Positions 43,974 to 50,523 of a stretch of DNA of 64,000 bases are shown one piece after another. Made by a program: the position numbers and the translations under genes. The DNA comes from Parabacteroides sp. PF5-6 (GTDB taxonomy: Bacteria; Bacteroidota; Bacteroidia; Bacteroidales; Tannerellaceae). The stretch covers positions 372,001-436,000 of the forward strand of contig NZ_JAQFIN010000003.1 in assembly GCF_029504695.1 (NCBI RefSeq). The letters run 5' to 3'. Every line of letters begins with the position of its first letter. The first letter of the stretch is position 1. The notes under the pieces are model-generated. The model made no database searches and was not told where the DNA came from. It was given only the letters and a program-made list of their open reading frames with translations.

Positions 43974-44657
43974 ATGAGTATTTATTGGATCATTTTTATA
44001 GGTATTGCGCTGATGAGCTGGCTGGTATCCTCCAACCTGCAGCGGAAGTTTGAAAGGTATTCCCATATTCCCTTGTCTAATGGCATGACCGGACGGGATG
44101 TGGCAGAAAAGATGTTGCGCGACAATGGGATTCACGACGTGCAGGTGGTCGCTACCCGTGGGATGCTGACCGACAATTATAATCCGACGAATAAAACGAT
44201 CAGCCTAAGCGAAGGTGTATTCAATTCGAACAGCGTGGCCGCCGCCGCAGTGGCCGCCCACGAAACCGGTCATGCCATCCAGCACGCTTATGGCTATGCA
44301 CCGTTGAAGATGCGCTCCGCCCTGGTGCCGGTGATCAGCTTCGCTTCGAATATCATGACCTGGGTATTGCTGGGTGGTATGTTGTTATTGCATACCTTCC
44401 CGCAACTGTTGCTATTCGGTATTATCCTTTTTGCGACAACCACCCTGTTTAGCTTTATCACCCTGCCGGTAGAGATCAACGCCAGCCAGCGTGCCCTGAC
44501 CTGGTTGAGCAGCGCGGGCATCACCAATATCAATACCCACGACAAAGCTGTCGACGCCCTGCGCTCGGCTGCCTACACCTATGTCGTTGCCGCCCTGGGT
44601 TCATTGGCCACCCTGTTCTACTATATCATGATTTTTATGGGAAGTCGTAGAAATTAA
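43974..44657 (+). CDS. Membrane zinc metallopeptidase (YugP-like)
   Basis: A 227-residue protein with an N-terminal membrane helix, the zinc motif AAHETGHAIQHAYGYAP near residue 90, and two or three further helices. YNPTNKTISLSEGVFNSNSVAA precedes the zinc site as in the family. These are predicted neutral zinc peptidases of the inner membrane with unknown substrates. Start 43974 is preceded by a short array of AATCATT repeats; a perfect hairpin terminator follows 20 bp after the stop. Confidence 0.87.
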   Translation: MSIYWIIFIGIALMSWLVSSNLQRKFERYSHIPLSNGMTGRDVAEKMLRDNGIHDVQVVATRGMLTDNYNPTNKTISLSEGVFNSNSVAAAAVAAHETGHAIQHAYGYAPLKMRSALVPVISFASNIMTWVLLGGMLLLHTFPQLLLFGIILFATTTLFSFITLPVEINASQRALTWLSSAGITNINTHDKAVDALRSAAYTYVVAALGSLATLFYYIMIFMGSRRN

Positions 44658-44675
44658 AAGAATACATACCAGACT

Positions 44676-44755
44676 AAAAAAAGAGCTCTTCTCCAAAAAA
44701 GAAGGGCTCTTTTTGCAAAAAGCCGGCAGCATTCTCTGAAAAGCCGGCAGCTTTT
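44676..44755. terminator. Intrinsic terminator followed by GCCGGCAGC repeats
   Basis: AAAAAGAGCTCTTCT pairs with AGAAGGGCTCTTTTT (44677-44714), a good intrinsic terminator. Two copies of AAAAGCCGGCAGC follow 21 bp apart (44718 and 44739), the second ending CTTTTTGGG, so this part may terminate the opposite gene. The genes on either side converge here. Confidence 0.75.
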
Positions 44756-44759
44756 TGGG

Positions 44760-45350
44760 TTACCTAAAGTGTTGCGTTATATAAGGCCGGAACTCCGCCT
44801 GCAGTTCCAGAAAGAAAGGACGGAACACAGCGTATAACTCTTCTTCATGCGCCTGAAGATATTCAATGGCCTGAGATACGGATATCGTAATCCGGTGTAC
44901 ACGCACCATAATCTCCAACGAGCCGCGGATGCCATGCAACGAAGCATACTTATTCAACCGGTCGGTCAGGATAAAATGCCACATAAACCGTTTGAACCGA
45001 TCGGGCAGGTAGCGGCGGTTACGGATCAACGTGAAGTAGAACCCTCTGGCATAGCGTTTCAACGACACCTCGGAGAACTCCCCAAACCGGGAAGCCAATA
45101 GATAATCGAAATAGACGTCGAGCAACACCGCCGAATAGCGCCCGAAGTGAGGACGCAACGTCTGCAACAACTCTTTCACCGCCGGATGATTATCGGTATA
45201 CGTATCAATCGCCCGATGAAACACGATACCCTGGGCGATCATCGGCGGATAGTCTTTATAAGCACTACCTTTTACCGCGTCGGCAAAGAAGTTTCCAAGC
45301 TGCATCTGCCTGTCCGCGCCGGAAAGAAATATATGAGCCAAGTAATTCAT
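44760..45350 (-). CDS. Acyl carrier protein phosphodiesterase-like protein
   Basis: A 196-residue all-helical protein of the AcpH/DUF479 family, opening MNYLAHIFLSGADRQMQLGNF with the likely metal-binding histidine and following Asp residues, then IDTYTDNHPAV and FDYLLASRF. AcpH removes 4'-phosphopantetheine from acyl carrier protein. A CAAAGGTA promoter box (45359-45366, TACCTTTG on the coding strand) lies only 9 bp before the start codon, so the transcript is nearly leaderless if that box is used. A longer frame to 45437 would cross it and enter a repeat array, and is rejected. Confidence 0.85.
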   Translation of the reverse strand: MNYLAHIFLSGADRQMQLGNFFADAVKGSAYKDYPPMIAQGIVFHRAIDTYTDNHPAVKELLQTLRPHFGRYSAVLLDVYFDYLLASRFGEFSEVSLKRYARGFYFTLIRNRRYLPDRFKRFMWHFILTDRLNKYASLHGIRGSLEIMVRVHRITISVSQAIEYLQAHEEELYAVFRPFFLELQAEFRPYITQHFR

Positions 45351-45373
45351 ACGCGCCGCAAAGGTACTACTTC

Positions 45374-45461
45374 TTTCGTCAACCCAAGCGCAATGTTTCG
45401 TCAACCCAAGCGCAATGTTTTGTCGATTAAAGTGCAATGTTTTTTCGAATAAAATGCGGTG
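45374..45461. repeat. 22-bp unit array, GCGCAATG family (copy 2)
   Basis: Four 22-bp units start at 45374, 45396, 45418 and 45440. The first two are identical (TTTCGTCAACCC then AAGCGCAATG); the later ones drift. Same family as 17960 and 52450. It is the first of three different arrays between the AcpH-like gene and the first BspA-like gene. Confidence 0.85.
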
Positions 45462-45504
45462 CTTTATAAACCATTGAAAATGTGGCGTTTATATTTTCTT
45501 CAGA

Positions 45505-45592
45505 AACTACCGGTACTTTGTGCGCAAACTACCAGTAGTTTGGCGACAAAATATTAGTAGTTTGCGCGCAAACTACCGGTAGTTTGAAAAAG
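45505..45592. repeat. 22-bp unit array, AAACTACCGGTAGTTT family
   Basis: Units start at 45505, 45527, 45549 and 45571. Each pairs a dyad like AACTACCGGTAGTT with a second short dyad TGCGCGCA. The only locus of this family in the window. Confidence 0.85.
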
Positions 45593-45663
45593 GGGGGTGT
45601 GGCGGGTTTCGGATAGGGTGAGATGGGAAGGTTTTTGAAGCCCCCCGGGTGTTTATTTCGTCC

Positions 45664-45726
45664 GCATTGTAGATTTCATAACTCTTTTTGTGAAATTCAT
45701 AAGTCGCATTGCGGATCTGTTATCTC
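45664..45726 (+). promoter_or_regulatory. Three phased 21-bp repeats upstream of the first BspA-like gene
   Basis: Direct repeats start at 45664, 45685 and 45706. Shared bases include TTG at unit positions 4-6, A at 10 and 17, and TC at 20-21. Units 1 and 3 open GCATTG; unit 2 opens TTTTTG. The last unit ends 40 bp before the -7 box. The paralogous locus at 50321-50383 keeps the same pattern and the same distance, so this is a candidate binding site for the AraC-type regulators downstream. Confidence 0.65.
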
Positions 45727-45765
45727 TTTGCCCCCTCAATTGTGATTTCTTATTTTCATGCACCC

Positions 45766-45850
45766 TAACTTTGCCGCGAATTCTCTCTGTGAGATATATT
45801 TCAACCGTTTACCGTTTATTTAAAGCTTACAAACCGGGGGCTCCTCCCCC
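45766..45850 (+). promoter_or_regulatory. Promoter and structured leader of the first BspA-like gene
   Basis: TAACTTTG (45766-45773) is an exact -7 box. The leader ends with the hairpin GGGGGCTCCTCCCCC (45836-45850) in the context ACAAACCGGGGG and ATAAATTAAA, 16 bp before the ATG. Nearly the same 38 bases precede the paralogue at 50524, although the upstream leader has diverged. Confidence 0.65.
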
Positions 45851-45866
45851 ATAAATTAAATAATAT

Positions 45867-48143
45867 ATGAATATAAGAATTTTACTTTTTATGATTTGCT
45901 GCCTGATGGGCAGCTTAGTGGTTAATGCGGAAGAAGTCGGCGGAAAAACAGGGCCGAATGACAATCTTACATGGACGTTTGATAGCGGAGTGCTTACTAT
46001 TTCGGGTATAGGTGAAATGAGTTCCACTTATGTCAATGGTAACACGCCTTGGGTTACTTTCAAAGACAGGATTTTTACAGTAATCATAGAAGACGGTGTT
46101 ACCAATATTGGAGCCTATCCCTTTAGTTTATTTAATAATCTAACTTCTGTTACAATACCAAACACTGTGACCTCTATTGATGTTTATGCTTTTTATTATT
46201 GTGGAAAATTAGCTTCTATTACAATACCTAAAAGTGTTGATAACATCAAAGCATATGCTTTCGGAGATTGCACTGGTTTAAAAAGTATTGCCGTATTAAA
46301 CACCACCCCGCCGACTGTCGCTAGCAATGCTTTCGCAAACATAAAAACAGAAGATATCCTCGTATATATACCTGTAGGTTCAAAGGATGCATATGAGGAC
46401 AGTGAATATTGGAGTGCATTTTCCAATTTCGTCGAGCCAAACATCGAAAATGGTTTAGTGGACGGCATCACCGATTACATCGTCAACTCCGCCAAAGGCC
46501 TTGCCAAATTGGCAACGCTTGTAAATAATAGTACGGATGGATTAAAAGATTATACCTTCACCATGACGGAGGATATCGATCTGACGGATCTGCTTGCGGA
46601 TGCGGAAACTTATCCGGAGGGTTGGGTTACTATAGGAAAAGATTTTAATCACAAATTTAACGGAACCTTTAACGGTGGCAATTTCAAAATATCCGGATTA
46701 AAATTTACCGGATCATTGATGGGATTGTTTGGCTTTATCGGAGAGGATGGAACAGTCCAAAACTTACATATCGAAACAGCTAAAGAAGGGATTAACGGAG
46801 ATATGGATATTGCAGGATTGGCTTATTGTAATGAGGGAATAATTGAACAATGTGGAGTCAGTGGAAAAATCACCTCTTCTACAACAACTGGATATGCTCC
46901 AGGTGCAGCAGGGTTAGTCTACGAAAATAATGGATCCATCACCTATTGTTATTCTACGGCAGACATAACAGGAACATCAACAACAGGAGACCCAGCCTAT
47001 ATAGGCGGTCTTGTTTGTGCTAATTACGACGAAATTGAAAACTGCTACGCCACAGGAGCGGTAACAATAACAGGAACACATAATAAGAATGCTGCCGGTG
47101 GACTTTTGTATGGAAACGCGGGGACAGTAATAAATTCTTATGCTACCGGCCCCTTAACCGCAGAAGGCGGCATGACTGGATTTATCGTTAAAAACTACGA
47201 AACAACAACAAATTGTTATTACAACAATGAGATAAAAGGCTATCCGGAAGCAGATGATAACGCAACTGGCCTTTCAGAAGCAGAGATGAAGAAAGCAGCC
47301 TCATTCGTCGAAGAGTGGGATTTTGAAGACACTTGGGCTATCGACGAAGGCAGCTCCTACCCTTATCTGGCTTGGGCGGGAAAGATGGAAACGGAAACGC
47401 CGGGCGTAGATACCTATTACACCATCACCCTCGACGTAGCCGCTGGTATCGAGTTGTATAACCTCTCTGCCGGTAACCATCAGGTGGCGGAAGGCGATCA
47501 CCTATACCTGCAATTCATGCCGGAGGATCGGACGCTCGGGGCGGCCGATGTCTTGTTCCTGATCGATGGCGTGGAGACGGCATTTACTGTATTAGGCGAA
47601 AACAACTATTTCTCTTATATCCTTAATCCGGTGAGCCAGGATCATACGATCCTGATTGCCCTACGCGAATATCCCGTTACCCTGCCCGAAACGGAAGGTA
47701 TTCTATATAATGTAGGCGCGGGTACGCATCTGGTTCCCTATGGGGAGACATTCACTTTCAGTCTGACCCTGGCCGACGGCATCGATCCGGAGGGTGTACA
47801 TCTGTTTGCCAATGGGATCGAGATCCAGCCGGACGCCTTGCGCTCTGTGGTCTTGACGTATACGATCGACAAAGTAATCACCCCAATCACGGTAGTAATT
47901 GAAGGCACGAACCCGACGTCGAACGGAGATATCGCTAAAGACGATATCACGCTATCCATTGTCAATTGTCAATTGTCAATTGTCAATTCAACCGGCAAGC
48001 CGGTTGATGTGGCGGTTTATACGATCGCCGGCCAAAACGTTGTGCAACTTCGTGCCCTTCGGGATTCGAAAACCATCATGTTGCAACCGGGCATCTACCT
48101 GGTGAAAGCCGGCTCTGAAGTGTACAAAGTCAGTGTGCATTAA
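45867..48143 (+). CDS. BspA-like surface protein with GLUG repeats and T9SS-like tail
   Basis: A 758-residue secreted protein. The signal peptide spans residues 1-21. BspA-type leucine-rich repeats follow (residues about 60-185: ITNIGAYPF-like units, LTSVTIPNTVTSIDVYAFYYC). A GLUG-type region spans about 200-490 (FNGTFNGGNFKISGLKF, IGGLVCANYDEIENCYATG, GLLYGNAGTVINSYATG). Two beta domains are shared with the paralogue, and the C-terminus VAVYTIAGQNVV to VYKVSVH resembles a type IX sorting domain. It is probably anchored to the cell surface and binds host or bacterial ligands, as BspA proteins do. It heads the first of two tandem modules. Confidence 0.85.
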   Translation: MNIRILLFMICCLMGSLVVNAEEVGGKTGPNDNLTWTFDSGVLTISGIGEMSSTYVNGNTPWVTFKDRIFTVIIEDGVTNIGAYPFSLFNNLTSVTIPNTVTSIDVYAFYYCGKLASITIPKSVDNIKAYAFGDCTGLKSIAVLNTTPPTVASNAFANIKTEDILVYIPVGSKDAYEDSEYWSAFSNFVEPNIENGLVDGITDYIVNSAKGLAKLATLVNNSTDGLKDYTFTMTEDIDLTDLLADAETYPEGWVTIGKDFNHKFNGTFNGGNFKISGLKFTGSLMGLFGFIGEDGTVQNLHIETAKEGINGDMDIAGLAYCNEGIIEQCGVSGKITSSTTTGYAPGAAGLVYENNGSITYCYSTADITGTSTTGDPAYIGGLVCANYDEIENCYATGAVTITGTHNKNAAGGLLYGNAGTVINSYATGPLTAEGGMTGFIVKNYETTTNCYYNNEIKGYPEADDNATGLSEAEMKKAASFVEEWDFEDTWAIDEGSSYPYLAWAGKMETETPGVDTYYTITLDVAAGIELYNLSAGNHQVAEGDHLYLQFMPEDRTLGAADVLFLIDGVETAFTVLGENNYFSYILNPVSQDHTILIALREYPVTLPETEGILYNVGAGTHLVPYGETFTFSLTLADGIDPEGVHLFANGIEIQPDALRSVVLTYTIDKVITPITVVIEGTNPTSNGDIAKDDITLSIVNCQLSIVNSTGKPVDVAVYTIAGQNVVQLRALRDSKTIMLQPGIYLVKAGSEVYKVSVH
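47957..47988 (+). repeat. In-frame 7-bp repeats (TGTCAAT) inside the first BspA-like gene
   Basis: Four or five copies of a 7-bp TGTCAAT unit lie within the reading frame, encoding SIVNCQLSIVN. This makes the linker just before the C-terminal sorting domain. The paralogue carries the reverse-complement unit at the equivalent place. Confidence 0.8.
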
Positions 48144-48147
48144 ATAA

Positions 48148-48245
48148 AGGAGATGAGGCTGTATCAAATCTTTAAATGAGTTATAAAGTGGGTTCAACCC
48201 GCTTCGGGGTTGCTTGATTAGACTTTTGATACACCCTCATCTCCT
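48148..48245. mobile_element. 98-bp inverted-repeat element (MITE-like)
   Basis: AGGAGATGAGGCTGTATCAA at the left end is matched by inverted TTGATACACCCTCATCTCCT at the right end, with a TCT...AGA extension; a smaller AACCCGCTTCGGGGTT hairpin lies inside. The terminal sequences resemble IS ends in Bacteroides. It sits between the first BspA-like gene and its membrane-protein gene, with no equivalent in the second module. No transposase; no clear target duplication was confirmed. Confidence 0.6.
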
Positions 48246-48262
48246 ATCTTCCAAAAAAACAC

Positions 48263-48270
48263 TACTTTTG
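48263..48270 (+). promoter_or_regulatory. -7 promoter box of the first membrane-protein gene
   Basis: TACTTTTG lies 26 bp before the ATG. The equivalent gene in module 2 has TACTTTTG at 52575-52582, 28 bp before its ATG, so the membrane-regulator pair has its own promoter in both modules. Confidence 0.6.
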
Positions 48271-48296
48271 TTCGAGAAGAAAATTACTCCTATCGC

Positions 48297-49049
48297 ATGT
48301 TACAAGAATTTCTATATCTATTGCCTTGCATCGTCTGCCTGTTTTGGGCAGTGGCGTTGGGTGTGCAGTGGAAAAGAAACCTGCGGACACAAAAGATAGG
48401 GGTAGTCGTTTTGGGAGTTTGTGCGATTAATCTGTTTTATTGGGGCTTTACCGATTTCCCGGATTATAAAGTGTATAGTTATTTTACGATCCTTATTTCT
48501 TTTACCCATGCCGGAGTTTATTCCTTGTTATGGTTGGCGTATCAGTCGCTGATCGACAAACGGCCTTTCACGCGGAAAGACTATCTGGTGTTTATTCCAC
48601 CCCTGTTGATCGGCATGATTTATACCCTGGCATTGTTTCAGATGGGCGTGGAGAATTACCTGGCTTTGATAGCAGGTTATGAAGATCCGAAATCGCAACA
48701 GCCGTTGATCAGCGGACTTTCGTCTTCGCTTGTGCATATCCTGTCGGCTTTTGTGAACAACCTGGTGGCGATTATAGGCATTACTCTATTATTGATCACG
48801 ATGACCGTGCGCCGGATCTGGTATAAGGATAACCGGCAAGCGTTTTTCGCCCAGGCGGAGAATCAGTCTTTGCCACACAGTTGGGCGTTGTTTTACGGGG
48901 TGTTTGCCTTGTTGTTCTTTATACTGGTTATTCTCGTGGGCGAATTTCTTTATTATATTGAAGATTATATTCCTTTTTATGTGCTCTTCGCGGTGGCAGC
49001 GTGCCTGTTTCACTATTTGGGGTATCATTTGTATTATTTAAGGAGGTAA
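48297..49049 (+). CDS. Seven-helix membrane protein of the BspA/AraC module (copy 1)
   Basis: A 250-residue integral membrane protein with seven predicted helices and no further domain. Its first helix (LPCIVCLFWAVALGVQWK) is clearly like that of the AraC-fused protein encoded next (FPTMCCLFWATVLPFRWR), so the two are diverged copies of one membrane domain, possibly forming a heteromer. The best match in the window is the equivalent gene at 52611 (shared WKnNLRTQKIG and FIPP). No family name is recognised; a sensor role is inferred from the neighbouring regulator. Confidence 0.8.
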   Translation: MLQEFLYLLPCIVCLFWAVALGVQWKRNLRTQKIGVVVLGVCAINLFYWGFTDFPDYKVYSYFTILISFTHAGVYSLLWLAYQSLIDKRPFTRKDYLVFIPPLLIGMIYTLALFQMGVENYLALIAGYEDPKSQQPLISGLSSSLVHILSAFVNNLVAIIGITLLLITMTVRRIWYKDNRQAFFAQAENQSLPHSWALFYGVFALLFFILVILVGEFLYYIEDYIPFYVLFAVAACLFHYLGYHLYYLRR

Positions 49050-49111
49050 GGGGTTTAAGGGGTTTAAGGGATTTAAAGGGTTTAAGGAGTTAAGGAGTTA
49101 AGGAGTTTAAG
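49043..49111. repeat. Tandem GGGGTTTAAG repeats between the membrane genes
   Basis: Seven or so 8-10 bp units (AAGGGGTTTA, then AAGGAGTTA) run without an inverted arm, from the stop of the first membrane gene to the ATG of the next. In module 2 the same gap is only 12 bp, so this array is an insertion or expansion. Confidence 0.8.
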
Positions 49112-49112
49112 T

Positions 49113-50243
49113 ATGTTACACTATATTTTCTTTTTGTTTCCCACGATGTGTTGCCTGTTTTGGGCGACCGTACTTCCTTTTCGCTGGAGGACTCTTCCTC
49201 TTTCGTCGCGGATCGGAACGATCGCTTTATGTCTTATGGGCATAGGTATATCGATTCGCCTCTCTTCGCTTTTCGATCCATACGAAGACGGTTTATATCT
49301 ATGGGACGTGGTGGAAAGCTTTTGCACGTTGAGTTTCTTCTCCTGCCTGATTCTCTATTTCCGGACATTGACAAACGACAAAGCAGTGGGTTGGAAAAGC
49401 GCGTGGGTGTTTCTACCCGGATTACTATTGAGCGGCATATTGTTCTGCCTGTACTTCCTGTCCGGCAGAGAAACGATGGATGTGTTTATCCGCGAGATGG
49501 TTCACCGCTATTATATCGACCGGACGTTTCCGGATCCATTCTGTTGGGGATACTTTATGATCCATTATTATATCTACCGGATCGTAATTCTGATCCTGGC
49601 CTGCTGTGTATTGGTTTACGGCGGGGTAAGCCTCAAGCGTTACAAAGCCCTCAATCCGGGTTTATTATATGTGTTTCTTTTGGGCGTAATCTTCTTTGCG
49701 GTTTTACTATTGGTCTGGTATCAGATTGCTTATTTCAAGAATCCGCTGTTTATCGGCAGCTGTATGTTTGTCTGGGGATCTGCCCTTTATCTTTTCGGCC
49801 TGCATTTAATACATACGGGAAACGCGGTTGAACCGATCGACAATAAAACAGAAGAACGCCAGCCGCAAGACCCCACCGAAGAACATACCGAAGAAGAGAT
49901 CTGGCAGAAGATCCGGGAGAAACTGCAACCCACGCTTTATCAACTGATGGAAGAAGAGATGATCTTCCGGCAGCCCGACCTGCACCTGGAAGAGCTTGCC
50001 CTGCGTGCCCATACCAACCGCACCTACCTCTCGCGCCTGATCAAAGAGGATTACGGCTATGGCTTTCCGGAATACATCGCCCGCCGACGCATTGAATACG
50101 CCTGCGAACAGATCCGGGAAAACCCCTCCCTCACCCTCGAACAATTAGCCGAGCAATCCGGCTTCTCCTACGGCACCGCCTTCAGCCGCGCCTTCAAACA
50201 ATACACCGGCATCACTTTCCGGGAATGGAAAAGAATGAAATGA
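49113..50243 (+). CDS. Seven-helix membrane protein with AraC-type DNA-binding domain (copy 1)
   Basis: A 376-residue protein. Seven predicted helices span residues 1-230. A charged linker rich in Glu follows (residues 235-262, EERQPQDPTEEHTEEE), then a helical segment and an AraC-type double helix-turn-helix (residues about 280-376: LHLEELALRAHTNRTYLSRL and LTLEQLAEQSGFSYGTAFSRAFKQYTG). Seven helices with a cytoplasmic tail place the DNA-binding domain inside the cell, so this is a membrane-tethered regulator. It probably senses a signal through its membrane domain and controls the upstream surface-protein gene via the phased 21-bp sites. Confidence 0.87.
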   Translation: MLHYIFFLFPTMCCLFWATVLPFRWRTLPLSSRIGTIALCLMGIGISIRLSSLFDPYEDGLYLWDVVESFCTLSFFSCLILYFRTLTNDKAVGWKSAWVFLPGLLLSGILFCLYFLSGRETMDVFIREMVHRYYIDRTFPDPFCWGYFMIHYYIYRIVILILACCVLVYGGVSLKRYKALNPGLLYVFLLGVIFFAVLLLVWYQIAYFKNPLFIGSCMFVWGSALYLFGLHLIHTGNAVEPIDNKTEERQPQDPTEEHTEEEIWQKIREKLQPTLYQLMEEEMIFRQPDLHLEELALRAHTNRTYLSRLIKEDYGYGFPEYIARRRIEYACEQIRENPSLTLEQLAEQSGFSYGTAFSRAFKQYTGITFREWKRMK

Positions 50244-50292
50244 AGAATGAAGAATAGGGTGTATCCTATATTCTTCATTCTTCATTCCTCAT
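50244..50292 (+). terminator. 7-bp unit hairpin (GAATGAA) after module 1
   Basis: GAATGAAGAATGAAGAATA faces TATTCTTCATTCTTCATTC around the palindrome GGGTGTATCCT. It lies directly after the first AraC-type gene and probably terminates it. A twin with the same GGATGTATCC centre lies at 54596-54655 after module 2. Confidence 0.8.
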
Positions 50293-50320
50293 TTACCCCC
50301 AATTCCCCCATTCCACCGAC

Positions 50321-50383
50321 GAATTGTAAATCCAACAATTCTTTTTGTAGATTCGACAAGTCGAATTGTAAATCCGCTAATTC
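50321..50383 (+). promoter_or_regulatory. Three phased 21-bp repeats upstream of the second BspA-like gene
   Basis: Direct repeats start at 50321, 50342 and 50363. Units 1 and 3 open GAATTGTAAATCC; unit 2 opens TTTTTGTAGATTC. They end 40 bp before the -7 box, exactly as at the first module, and share with it TTG (unit positions 4-6), A10, A17 and TC (20-21) in all six units. Confidence 0.65.
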
Positions 50384-50422
50384 TTCGTTTATATATATTC
50401 TTTTAATGATTTTCAAACCCTT

Positions 50423-50506
50423 TACCTTTGCTGCGAAATCCTTCCAGGATATTCCTACACCGTTTTTACCGTAACGACCGACTGACAAACCGGGGGTTCC
50501 TCCCCC
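50423..50506 (+). promoter_or_regulatory. Promoter and structured leader of the second BspA-like gene
   Basis: TACCTTTG (50423-50430) is an exact -7 box, 101 bp before the ATG as in module 1. The hairpin GGGGGTTCCTCCCCC (50492-50506) lies 17 bp before the ATG; the loop differs from module 1 by one base while the stem is unchanged. Confidence 0.65.
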
Positions 50507-50523
50507 CATAAATTAAACAATAT

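Noticed and set aside
45374..45592. CRISPR array
   Set aside because: The 22-bp units abut directly with no unique spacers, there are only about four, and no cas gene is present.
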